Source of the DNA: Apostichopus japonicus
Taxonomy: Eukaryota; Echinodermata; Holothuroidea; Aspidochirotida; Stichopodidae
Reading direction: 5' to 3'
Assembly: GCF_037975245.1 (NCBI RefSeq)
Contig: NC_092570.1
Location: 7,625,001-7,689,000, forward strand
DNA length: 64,000 nt
Shown here: positions 36,653-47,560 of the stretch, one piece after another
Position numbering within the stretch: the stretch's first letter is position 1
How the letters are laid out: the number at the start of each line of letters is the position of its first letter
Program-made: the position numbers and the translations under genes
The notes under the pieces: model-generated
What the model saw: the letters and a program-made list of their open reading frames with translations, nothing else
What the model was told of the DNA's origin: nothing
Databases searched by the model: none

Positions 36653-38568
36653 TCACTGTTCAAGATGTCGTCGAGAGGACAGGACGGCTGATTCGAAAAG
36701 TAAGACTACCATATAGAGCAGAATGAAGAACAATGACGTCACAGCCATTAGTAACACCGGGTAGTCTGTCAACCAGTGACCATGAAACGTACGGACCAAA
36801 TCACCCTGCGGATGAATATGAAACGTGAAAAAGGTTAAATATCCACATAACTAAAAAATATAACTCGGACATTTGGAATGGACGACGTCAAAAAAATTTA
36901 CCTCATGTCGTGTTTTTTTTTCGGGCGGGAAAAATGTCACTTTTTCTCTTTTTTTTCCCCGGGCATGATGATGTCTTCGGTGAGTGAGATTAAAGGTAAG
37001 CTGTATTGGGCCCAAAATATGCTAGATATTCAAATATGGTAACCTTTGAGTCAAAATTCTTAAACTGTGTTTATTACAACCTTCAAGAAACTTTTTCTCA
37101 CTGGTACATTCAGTCATCATCTTGTGTGTTCCTTGAAAATGTCTGAGAACAATTTGGAGAGTATAAAGACCCGCTCAAGGCAAGTATACTCTTTGAAAGC
37201 TTGTTGCAATTATAGCGTGCTATAATTTGGCCCGGGCCTATACTGACTACCTTTAAGCGGTCGAGTATGTCATATACGCTCAACTGTATACTACGGTAAC
37301 TCAAGTCTAATAGTAATGTCAAGTCACTATGTTACGTTTTTGTATTGATTTAGTATACACGTCCTTCAGCTCTGCCCTGCCGCCTCCCGCACCTTGAATG
37401 AAGGGTGTGAAGACTCGCGCACAAAGAAACGTCTCATGCCGGTAATCTGACCTAGTTTCGAATGAGGTGTAACAGAAGTGTGAGACACCACCATCGATCC
37501 CAGAAAATACACACACTGCTTGCTACCGTCGGTAATTAAACGCTAGTGCACAGTCAATACATATCTACAGCTACGGTCAATACAAACAACACAGTATACA
37601 TAGCAGCGAGGACATGTCAGGTCTAGATAAAAAGATAACAAGGTATCACGTTTCATTACTGTCTGCATTTTGTAGCGATAAGAAGAAAACGTCATTTGCA
37701 AGCAACAGAAGTTAACTTTTTCAGAGCGCGGCACGCGATTTGGGACGAGTCTTCATTGCCTTTAAGTTAATACTTCTTTAATACTCTCTGTGTCTAATGA
37801 AAAAAGTTTAGTTTAAGTTCAAATACTCTGACTCAGAAAACATGACAAACTTCTAGACTTCACAAAGTCTTCTTTCTTCCAAAAAAAGGAAATATTTCGT
37901 ATGATGCGACGATATTTGTAGTAGGACTTTATCGTGATTCAGCAAATCGATTATACCGCATTCCGTGTTCTTGGTTATACCCAATGAAATCGTTATTAAT
38001 TTATGCATTATATGTTATATATTTTATTATATATTTATGAGAACAATTTACATGAGTACTCAAGCAGTTGTAAGATAATTACGAGCCTATAAACTCACCC
38101 ATCCACCGTGCTGTAACATCCACGTCGCGAGATCTGTGCGGACAAACTCCTTAAAATAATTGAAGATAAACTGCATATAGACACCGTTACCTTGAAGAAG
38201 ACACTCTATGACTAAGGATGACGTCACCATATAGAGGGATATGATTCGTACCCACGTGATCTCGTCTTTAAAGATTTCCCGCGCAATGTCGTGGAATACC
38301 TCTTCCACTATGCGTTTGGATGATATTGTCACGTTGAGCTGTGACGCAATGTCTCTATATAAGTTAGGATATTGTCGATCCAATTCGTTACTGATAAGCT
38401 GAAGTTCCAAGAATATTGCGTTCGTGTTCGACTTCACCTTTTTACGAAACTTCGGATTAATGTTCGGTTTCAGCGAATTTGGAAGACGATATTGAACAAA
38501 GTCTCGGAAAAGGTTGTAAGACATTTCCACAAGTTCATCTTCTCCTTTCACGTGAGGAAGACGCAGTC
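36653..38568 (-). CDS. BOK/BAX-like Bcl-2 family protein, last two exons
   Basis: Seen: exon 38099-38568, acceptor gttgtag, donor GTGAGT after GGATGG. It is joined in phase to 36653-36805 (acceptor atccgcag, stop TGA at 36653-36655). The peptide has an alpha1-like ELVEMSYNLFRDFVQYRL, a BH3-like LISNELDRQYPNLYRDIA, BH1 REIFKDEITWVRIISLYMV, BH2 TWMLQHGGW, then a last exon with a ~22-residue hydrophobic segment (YPVLLMAVTSLFFILLYMVV) and a basic end. Known: an intron right after GGW before the anchor exon is the usual Bcl-2 family position. The closest match by memory is BOK (RPSVYRNVARQLH / ITWGKVVSLYAV pattern), a mitochondrial/ER apoptosis regulator. BH3 has S-N where G-D is typical. The frame is also open upstream to an ATG at 38683 with a hydrophobic stretch, so the true first exon is uncertain. 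Confidence 0.82.
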
Positions 38569-38689
38569 CTACAACAGATGAAAGGTAAAATATATACAGT
38601 AGAAAAAAGATTCGCAACATATTGTAACTGATATATATTTCCATGGAACGCCGAAAGTGTTCACCAGGTTCATAATGGTTCACTGTATG

Positions 38690-38890
38690 CAGGTGTCGTA
38701 TTACAATTCATTACCCCCGTACACACCATTGGCTTATGCATGCACTAAATTAGTCACTTTCAAAGCCCGCTATCAAGCAGAGATAGAATATTTCAACCGG
38801 CATAGCCTATACCCACCGCATGAAAGCCGATTGGCTTGGCCTATACCACAAAAGTTGCAAATTTCCATATTATGATCCTTTTGAGCTAGA
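38690..38890. repeat. Third copy of the 7285-8090 dispersed repeat
   Basis: Shares with 7285-7480 the order acaattcatt.cccc / tagt.actttcaa.gc.cgctat / agatagaa..tttcaac / ccta.cccacc / gagctaga. Diverged. Confidence 0.5.
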
Positions 38891-39334
38891 GAAAGAGGAG
38901 CACCTTAAGCCCATACTGAAACCCAAACCCTTCCCAATGCTCGCTTGGAATCAATATTCACAAATCTATCCCTTGAATTTCTCGAGATAGGTCTACAATT
39001 TTCAGGACTTCGCGGGAAATCGACCAGGTTTTATTCATTTCTCGTGAGTAAATATATGACTATTCGAACTGTAGGCTGAGAAATGGAGTTTCCTTTCCAA
39101 ATTCAATGACATCGGCCTAATCTTATGAGGTATACGCATCCCGTACCGTAATACAAGAGTTCTTTCCTCCCCTTCCCAAATCCCCACCCGTCCCCTCTCT
39201 CAAAAATCCACCCGTCCCCTCCCTCATCAAGGCGTTAACAATATACATTATAAGCTGCATCTATAATACCATATACTCGTCGGGCCAAGCGAAAAGGTAA
39301 AAATAATCGGACCCACCCCTATACGTGTTTATAT

Positions 39335-39627
39335 TCAAACAGACCTGCACGCCCTGACTGATTTTTCAATAGCGTCTCCTATTACTATGGCAACCATGAA
39401 TGGCCGCCAGTCCATACCTTTATACACTTTCCACTCTAATAATTTGACTCTCTCGAAGAAATTGTTAACAATGGCTCTTCTGAGTTGATGGATCACTTTC
39501 CTAAGGTAGGCCCTCCTCGAGAGACTGTGTTTCTCACATTCTAGTTTCCTTTGAACTTTCAGAAACGCCGGCTCTTCTCTCGGATGCCGCATCTTGCCCG
39601 TCATGAGAGTTCCTGTTCCTATAACAA
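39335..39627 (-). CDS. Unrecognised possible exon with weak BH1-like pattern
   Basis: An open frame of about 90 residues (MTGKMRHPREEPAFLKVQRK ... VNNFFERVKLLEWKVYKGMDWRPFMVAIVIGDAIEKS). It could be an exon, with an acceptor-like ttgttgttatag before it and a possible donor (GCAG then gtctgt) near 39344. The DW..FMVAIVIG stretch has the hydrophobic spacing of a Bcl-2 BH1/alpha5 helix. It lies 0.7 kb upstream of the Bcl-2-like gene on the same strand. The donor phase does not fit the exon ending at 38568, so it may belong to another, perhaps broken, Bcl-2-like gene. It may also be chance. Confidence 0.3.
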
Positions 39628-40970
39628 CAACAAAAAGGATAAAATTATTCTCTCAAAATTGATGCTAAAGAGCAAAATAGATACATTCGCGCCATGCAGT
39701 CAATCGCAATGTTTTTACATTATATATATAGGCATACTGCAATATTTCACTTCAGCATGACCATGTGGGACTTAATAGAATTAATTAGTGCTTATAGATA
39801 TCAATGGCCCAATCATCACAAAAATAAGGATAAACAATAAAAACCTTTATCCGATGAGAGAAACATATACAATGAACAACAGACTGCCACCCCCCCCCCC
39901 ATGTGTATTGTTATAACTCATTCATAATGGTGCAACTAACATACCGTGAAATTAATTACTTAAAACCCATATCAGCTGTAATAGAAAACAGATTCTGCCC
40001 GTTTTGATTCAAAAATTTGGTGCTTTTTGTATAAATTGAGTTTGTTATCATTTATTTTCACTAAACTAAAATAATCCCCTCCCTCCGCTCTTCCCTCCCT
40101 TCCACCCTCTTCACCCCTCCACCCCCCCCCCCTCCGCACTATTAACCGAATTTTCTTGTTAAAAATATATGATCTCTTATATACCCGCCCGCATATATTA
40201 CATCATAATAATTCACACTTTTTATACTTACATGTGTTGCAAATATTTCTTTCTACTAAGAGACAACAATCAAAGCAAATGGAATAATAGAAACATCCCC
40301 AAATTGGTGTCTTTTAATGTCAGTCTATGGCCTTATATAAACACGAAACCTTGGATATCTCTGTACCTTCCCACCTGAATTACAAATGTAAGAGAAGTGA
40401 CATTTTAGCAGCATATGAGTATCCTGAGGGCCTCACTCCGGTTCGATTAGGTCTTGATTTGTTTACAAGCAACCTGACAAACTACATAAATGTCAGCTGA
40501 GTGGGCTGAACTTTAGGCGCTAACAACCTCCAGATCTCTCAATATGAGCGTGCAGAACTTGGCAAGGAGTTGTCGTCAGTTATGGATGAAACTGCTCCCC
40601 TTAATTGCAAGCAGACGTAATCTATTAATTGCACTCCATTAAGATGGACAATCTTTGCCCAAGTTCTTTCTTATATACTCTCTCTCTCTGTTCAGGAAAA
40701 ACACGTTTTCTCTAACTTCAGGTGAATGAGGTGACGTGCCGTTGTCATGGTAACAGTTTCACTTGTGGGATTTGGGGGGATCAATTATTGAATATATCAC
40801 ACATTACCACTATGTATGTATGTATGTATTTTAGATCCTCCTGCAAGCAGGAACTCGCGAAGAGGGCCATCATTGGCTTATCAAAGCTGCAAGCTGACCG
40901 AAGTGTCTCTTAGATTCATATTTAACGTCCATGATTAATATGAATTGTCAACAACTCTGTAACTGGACGA
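39628..40970. other. Intergenic, no gene seen
   Basis: C-rich runs near 39890-39900 and 40077-40135; a CT run near 40679-40690. No supported exon. Confidence 0.5.
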
Positions 40971-40974
40971 CATA

Positions 40975-41050
40975 CAATAATCTCGTGACTCGAACTCGGG
41001 ACCTTATGATTGAAAGGCACCGGCGTTAACCACTGAGCTAACACACCGAA
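40975..41050 (-). repeat. tRNA-derived SINE head or tRNA pseudogene
   Basis: The minus strand has the A box TTAGCTCAGTGGTTAACGCC, a possible anticodon stem GCCTT/AAGGT and a B-box-like AGTTCGAGTCAC. The acceptor strands pair poorly and the anticodon loop is 8 nt. No T-run terminator follows directly. Confidence 0.55.
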
Positions 41051-41608
41051 CACTATGTAAAAAGGACATGTTAACGCTTCGATATCATCGTTTGTTCCCG
41101 CCAAAACTCATGTGCGACATTGACTTGTATGTGTACTTTGGGGTTGCAGAAAATATGTCTCTGCATGTCTCAGCCCGCCCGTATATTTTCCCGTGACTAA
41201 GTATAAGAATTACAGGATTTAATGTTAGTAGGATCCAATCATTCCTCCCCTTCAGAAATACCTAGACACCATGGCTCCCCACACGAAGAGCGGACACCCC
41301 TCCCCCATGTTTCCAGCAGACTATACAGGACAATTAGCTGCAATAGGGCACAAAAACCTGACATGGTAGATATCTTTGTTATCAACTCCCTCCCCGATCT
41401 GGGGACATTGGTGTATATAACCCATTAACCCTACACCGACTATGTCAGTGAGGGGACGCTCAAAACAACGTAACCAACCATGGAGGGTCATGTGACGTGC
41501 TCCCTTGTAGCACTCAACTCTTATAGTACTCCTTGAATGTATATTATGCAACAACTAATGTCCTGATCTCTAACACTACCAAGTTATCTGTCTCCTTGTG
41601 GCTATTGT

Positions 41609-41782
41609 TGGAACAAGGGCAAAATTCGTTAACATCAGCGTCAATTGTAGATTGTTGTAAATGAAGAAGTTGTTGACGATTTTTACATGGTCGTTGCTAA
41701 AAATCTTGTTCACAAATTTTACATGGTTTTTGTTGCTACAAATCTGGACGTTGTTGACGAATATTGCCTGTTTCGCGTTCCA
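41609..41782. mobile_element. MITE, TGGAACGC family, copy B
   Basis: The left end TGGAACAAGGGCAAAATTCG (continuing ttaacatcagcgtc) and the inverted right end TGGAACGCGAAACAGGC (continuing aatattcgtcaacaacgtcc) match each other and copy A at 34311-34723. It is 174 bp. No clear TA duplication here. Confidence 0.6.
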
Positions 41783-42755
41783 AAGGCCACAGCCTTGGTG
41801 CCAACATTTTGCCGCAGGAGATAATCTTATCACGAGCTTCACAGTTTGTGTATAAATTTCTGTGGTTTGTGTGCTGCAACAAATCACTATTCGCACGTAC
41901 ACAATATGCGCACATGTGCCCTTCACTAATACTAACCGCCGTTTCTGTTATATTAATATTGCTTGATTAATTATTTGCTTTATTGGTAGCAATCAAAAGA
42001 CAGGTGCACGCTTGCCGAATAAACAAAAATAAACAATTTATTATAGGCCTATACGCGGGCCTCAAATTCACAACCTTTTCAAAAATGAACCGCGGGTATC
42101 GGATTTTATATATAGGCATATTCATCGGGGACAACCCTGATAATAATTATAGAAAATTATAGAGGGTCCCGTGAGGCCATATAGTGGTAACGGGCATTGG
42201 CGGGAGCACAGAACTAATAAAAAGATGGTTTGGATTTACCAACGACTCAATAACGATATAGGAAATGTAGGAATGTTTTAACAAAGCAGTGTGTATTGTC
42301 ACCCCCCCCCCCCTCCCTCACCCCCCCCCACACACACAACCGTTCCAATTATACCAATGAAATTGCTAGTCGATACACATTTTCAGTCAAAAGGACGCGG
42401 TACTATTGCGATTTCGGTGTCAGTAACCTTTCCGCCATTTTTTCCAGGTGATGTTAGGTGAACCGTGAACATCCATTATGACACCCACACCTTCAACTCA
42501 GTGTGCAATATGTATTATACTTGTATATGGATGTGTAGGCTACACAGTGGGTCTCGACAGTTCAATTGCAAAACTTAAACCTGTTGAATAAGACTAATAG
42601 TAGTAATATTGTTCGACCATAGAGTGAGCTAAAATTGACTCTGTACTAAATAGAGCTACGTCATTGCGATTTTAATCTGCAGTATATACTATAGGCCTAA
42701 ATGCGCGCCAGTGAATTAATCCACCTCGCTATATATCAGTGACTACCAGCTATTA

Positions 42756-42975
42756 TGTATCTCTTTCGAGATCCGGCTTTAGGAATCACAAATGAGTTCT
42801 GGTTGGTTAGCATCATGTTTGATCTCTATAGAGTAAGGCAAAATATGTCACCAAAAACAGAACTATAGTATTGTTCGATACAGGTGACAAACGCCTTACA
42901 GTGGAATTACGACCTTCCTTACCGGTTTCGAACCTCTGGACATACAATCAGCGTCCATAGCCTAGTGGTTAGGTC
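42756..42975 (+). mobile_element. Truncated copy of the tRNA-headed SINE-like repeat
   Basis: Matches 10740-10952 ('tatctctttcgagatccggc' onward), then breaks inside the tRNA A box at 42972 directly into (AT)n. Beyond the AT tract the tail 'ttttccaactcattac' resumes at 43029, so the internal part has been replaced by TA repeats. Confidence 0.8.
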
Positions 42976-43032
<57 letters not shown>

Positions 43033-43092
43033 CCAACTCATTACTATTTTCATTTATATATTCATTTTCATTTATTTATATATATATATTTC

Positions 43093-43146
<54 letters not shown>
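42976..43146. repeat. (AT)n microsatellites replacing SINE interior
   Basis: Two TA tracts (42976-43028, 43096-43146) with remnants of the SINE tail between them. Confidence 0.9.
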
Positions 43147-43151
<5 letters not shown>

Positions 43152-43392
43152 CATTGGTACTCGCAGGCTTAAATATAGTGAAATGAATCCAAAGTTTAGG
43201 AAAGTCTACAGTAACTTATTTGAAAATGTATCCATGTGATCATCGGGGGAAAAAAAAGAGCCTTTCGAATCACATCCAATCTGTAAATGACAATATCAAC
43301 AAATGACAAGTGCTTTAGAACCACCTCGCTTCAAATGAAATTTAATTATTTTATATTTTCGGCACGGACGAATCTAGCGATGGGGTTGTAGC

Positions 43393-43811
43393 CTATACCC
43401 TTCTATACTGCTTCTTCTTTTTCTTCTTTTTATTATATATTTTTTTTAACTTTTTTTTTCTTGGCCACAAACATATACGTTCAAAACAAGGACACAATAG
43501 AAAGATAGTATTATAGACGCTCTTCGAACGCCGGTCACTGTCCTTACTTTTTACCGCTTCTTCGGTAGTATTTTCAGTATCATCTACGGAAACCTTTCTC
43601 AGCCCGGGACCCCTCTTCTGACAGGTCCATGATCCGGCACTGTATTCCATTCCGGCCCCTTCTGTTCTATTCCAAAATGACAACTTTTCAGGGCAAGTTA
43701 TATACCGTCTGTAGGCGCCATGCACAAAAGGGTTTAGTGAATTGCTTATTGCCCCCACAATGCCGTGAGCTATATGGCGGCTGTGTGTGTCCAAATGAAC
43801 AGTCGAATCTA
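43393..43811 (-). pseudogene. 7TM receptor-like TM7 and C-tail exon, truncated by transposon
   Basis: Seen: the frame entering at 43811 reads DSTVHLDTHSRHIAHGIVGAI SNSLNPFVHGAYRRYI when read as one stretch, then a polar tail with SKDSDRRSKSVYN, Cys residues and a Lys-rich end at 43393. Known: NS.LNPxx(Y) followed by a basic helix 8 is the TM7 signature of class A GPCRs; here the Tyr is His. The frame is cut at exactly 43811/43812 by long-TIR element copy 2. Across the element, the flank beyond 47558 continues the same frame for a few codons (SLIVR) back to an AG at about 47579. This suggests the element inserted in the exon. TM1-TM6 were not found. The identification is tentative. Confidence 0.45.
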
Positions 43812-43935
43812 GTCAGGTGGCTTAGCAACTTTAACGTTACCGGCCGGACAAAAGTACCAAATTTGGCATGGAGTTTCTTTTCGACCTATCTATCGATTTT
43901 ATCCGTGGAACCCACTTTATCGGTTCCGATTTTTC

Positions 43936-44290
43936 AAGATGGCGGCCAAAATCCAAGATGGCCGCCAGAAAAAAAAAAGGAAATGTCATATATCTGGCTG
44001 TAAAAATCGGAGATGAACAAATGAGGGGTCAATTCAGGTGTTTCCGGGGCCACTGAAACAGATGATGATCATGGCATGTTGCTTGAGTAACCCACTTCCA
44101 AGATGGCGGCCAAAATCCAAGATGGCCGCCAGAAAAAAAGGAAATGTCATATATCTGGCTGTAAAAATCGGAGATGAACAAATGAGGGGTCAATTAAGGT
44201 GTTTCCGAGCTCACTGAAACAGATGATGGTCATGGTATATTGCTTGGGCCACCCACTTCCAAGATGGCGGCCAGAATCCAAGATGGTCCC
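43936..44290. repeat. TIR subrepeats with AAGATGGCGGC motifs (copy 2, left)
   Basis: Three ~163 bp units, with motif starts at 43936, 44100 and 44261. The right arm of this element also has three units (near 47090, 47255, 47414), against two per arm in copy 1. Confidence 0.8.
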
Positions 44291-44859
44291 CTGGAAAAAA
44301 AGGAAATTTCATATATATTCATTCCCCAGACCCCTGTGCCCTTTCTGATCGGGACCATCAAACCTTCCGTCCTCAAACGTGTAAATGAAACCGGGCTAGC
44401 ACCCTGACTATATGTTATGGCTGGTATTCTAATTGTGTCACTTTGGTTCAGGAAGCCACTTAGGACTTATTGTGGAACTTTGAGGTGTGATCGACCGTGG
44501 ATAGACACTGTCGCAAAGCCCGTTCTTATATGGGAGTTACGAGTGTCATGTAAGACTGATTACATTGAGTCAACTATATAATAGGGTAACCTGAGGGAAA
44601 ACCGACTAGATGTGAATACCGACTCATTGAGAGATTTTGTACGATTGTGCACCCTTCATAAACACAACGTCAATTGTGCGAACAACACACGCTAAGCAGG
44701 TCACTAGTCATCTGAGGTATTTAAGTAGTCTTTTCGAACCTGTACTCCAGGGCTACTGTTAGCGAGGATCTCCAGGAAGACTTGTTGTCTGGTATAGCCA
44801 AGGCCCCCCCCCCCCCTCATAGTAAAACGATAGCTTGGGTTCGAATCCCTCCGTTGGTG

Positions 44860-46340
44860 AGCTCTGGACAGCGGTAGCAGCGATGAAGAAGGGAAAGCCC
44901 CCGGTCCCGATGGCCTCCCTGCTGAGTTCTATAGGACCTTCTGGGAGGTTCTCGGTGGGGACTTTAGAGACATGTTCGCTACCGCTTTCCAATTGAATTA
45001 CATGAGCCAAACACAGAGGGCTGGAAATATTGTTCTCCTCCCAAAGTCGGGAGACCCTTTAGACCCTAATAGGTGTGCAATAACGCTGTTAAATCGGAAC
45101 TACAAAATCCTGGCCAAAGCATTAGGAAATCGCTTAGCGGATGTGATGCCGGATATTGTAGGTCCTCTCTAGACTTGCGCTGTGCGAGTCCTTCGGATTG
45201 AACTCGAATTTACTTAACGAATTTAATTAACGAATTTACTTCTGGTCCCTTCCCGGTTCGAAGGGGAGTCCGTCAGGTTTGTCCCCTCTCCCCGTTGTTG
45301 TATGTTCTCTTCAGCGAAACGCTCAGTACCTCGCTGGACAGATGCTTGGGATTTCGGCCTTTCAATGTACCGGGTGGGGCTAGAGTTAAATGCGTGCAAT
45401 ATGCCGATGACGTCACTTGTATTGTGTCGGACCTCGTCTCCTTCAAGCCTTCATCGAAGGTTTTGGCCACCTTCCAAGAGGCTTCTGGTGCCAGACTTAA
45501 CAAGTCCAAGACCAAAGGGCTGCGTTCAGGAGGTTGGCGTGGCCAATCCCTCCCGTTCGATGCTACTTGGTCGGATGTCATGATCAGGGTAATCGGTATC
45601 TGGCTAGGTTATGGTGCCCCGGAGGCCACCACTTGGGCCGAGAAGGCTGATCAGGTGGAGGCAAGGCTCAACACATTCAATCGGAGGTGACTCTCCTTCC
45701 CTGGGAAGGTAAGTTGTCAATCGTTTTATTGTTCTTCTCCGTTGGTATCCTGGTACGGTGATCGCTGCACCAGATTATGCCTTGGTGCGATTGGAGTGGA
45801 TCATTTTTTATTTCATTAAGGGAAAGTGCAAACCAAACTTTCTCAAAAGGACCGTTCTGTAAAAGACCCCCTTGAGCGGGTGGGCATGGTTTGGTACACC
45901 TACCATCTTAACTGCGCTTTCTCCTTTTGAAAGGTTTTTTCGTTGCGTTTGAGAATCCCTTTGCCGTTTGCCTTTTTGTTAGGTTCTGGGGTGGTTTTCT
46001 TTTTCGCCACTACTGGCCCGGATCCTTTTCCAACAACCGGCTTCGGGGGTGTATACTAAGATTGGTGACTCACTTAATAGAATCAAAGAGGAGGGTGGGC
46101 CAGATGTTCTGCTGAACGTGGCCCCCTCGGCTTGCCAAACCATCATCTCTCCAGGTGTGTGGCAGTCTGTGTGTTGTAAGTCACTAGATAGCCGTCTCCT
46201 GGACTTGGCGAGGAGGATTGCACATGGGGTCCTCATCACTAACCATTTCGCCTAGTCAGGTGGCGATTAGGTTATGGGATTTGTCCCTGTAAGGGCTGTA
46301 AAGCCATCAGGACTATGCAATACCTTTTGCTGGAGTGTCC
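44860..46340 (+). pseudogene. Dead L1/Tx1-like LINE reverse transcriptase fragment, copy 2
   Basis: Nearly identical to 25394-26953 and carries the same lesions: the frame break between KKGKSP and PDGLP, the TCAV/LCESFGLN deletion junction and the FNRR-TGA-LSLPGK stop. Private damage includes TAG after DIVGPL (45168-45170), a further deletion near 45205-45240 that removes the VFIRWVSLLY part, and indels near 46040 and 46255. YADDVT remains at about 45400. Confidence 0.85.
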
Positions 46341-47560
46341 CTTTGTCCGGTTGGTGTGCCTTCATTATTGGTGTTATTGGTTGTTATTGTTGTTGTTGTT
46401 TTAGTTATTAGTGTTATTTGTTGACCTCAGATGACTAGTGACCCGACTTAGCGTGTGTTGTTCGCAGAATTGACGTTGTGTTTATGAAGGGGGGGGGGGG
46501 GGGTTGTCTATACCAGACAACAAGTCTTCCCGGAGATCCTCGCTAAAAGCAGCCCTGGAGTACAGGTTCGAAAAGAACGACCTAAATACCTCAGATAACT
46601 AGTGACCTGACTTAGCGTGTGTTGTTCGCACAATTGACGTTGTGTTTATGAAGGGTGCACAGTCGTACAAAATCCCTCAATGAGTCGGTATTCACATCTG
46701 GTCGGTTTTCCCTCAAGTTACCCTATTATATAGTTGACTCAACGTAATCAGTCTTACATGACACTCGTAACTCCCATACAATAACGGGCTTTGCGACAGT
46801 GTCTATCCACGGTCGATCACACCTCAAAGTTCCCCAATAAGTCCTAAGTGGCTTCCTGAACCAAAGTGACACAATTAGAATACCAGCCATAACATATAGT
46901 CAGGGTGCTAGCCCGGTTTCATTTACACGTTTGAGGACGGAAGGTTTGATGGTCCCGATCAGAAAAGGGCACAGGGGGTCTGGGGATTATAATATATATA
47001 TATAATATATATATAATATAATATATATAATATAATATATATATATATAATATGAAATTTCCTTTTTTTCCAGGGGGCCATCTTGGATTCTGGCCGCCAT
47101 CTTGGAAGTGGGTGGCCCAAGCAACATACCATGACCATCATCTGTTTCAGTGAGCTCGGAAAAACCTTAATTGACCCCTCATTTGTTCATCTCCGATTTT
47201 TACAGCCAGATATATGACATTTCCTTTTTTTCTAGCGGCCATCTTGGATTTTGGCCGCCATCTTGGAAGTGGGTTACTCAAGCAACATGCCATGATCATC
47301 ATCTGTTTTAGTGATCCCGGAAACACCTGAATTGACCCCTCATTTGTTCATCTCCGATTTTTACAGCCAGATATATGACATTTCCTTTTTTCTGGCGGCC
47401 ATCTTGGATTTTGGCCGCCATCTTGAAAAATCGGAACCGATAAAGTGGGTTCCACGGATAAAATCGATAGATAGGTCGAAAAGAAACTCCATGCCAAATT
47501 TGGTACTTTTGTCCGGCCGGTAACGTTAAGCCCCAAAATTGTTGCTAAGCCACCTCACTA

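Larger units (their letters stand above)
43812..47558. mobile_element. Long-TIR DNA element, copy 2 (uninterrupted)
   Basis: The same ends as copy 1 (GTCAGGTGGCTTAGCAAC; the right end has CTCAC for CTGAC) are flanked by TA at 43810-43811 and 47559-47560. The inverted arms are about 1 kb (43812-44819 and 46490-47558) and run to C-run/G-run junctions. The interior is the same dead LINE fragment as copy 1. Part of the right arm is tandemly duplicated (46424-46490 resembles 46595-46655). An (AT)n expansion sits at 46990-47052. 3747 bp; no transposase. Confidence 0.9.
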
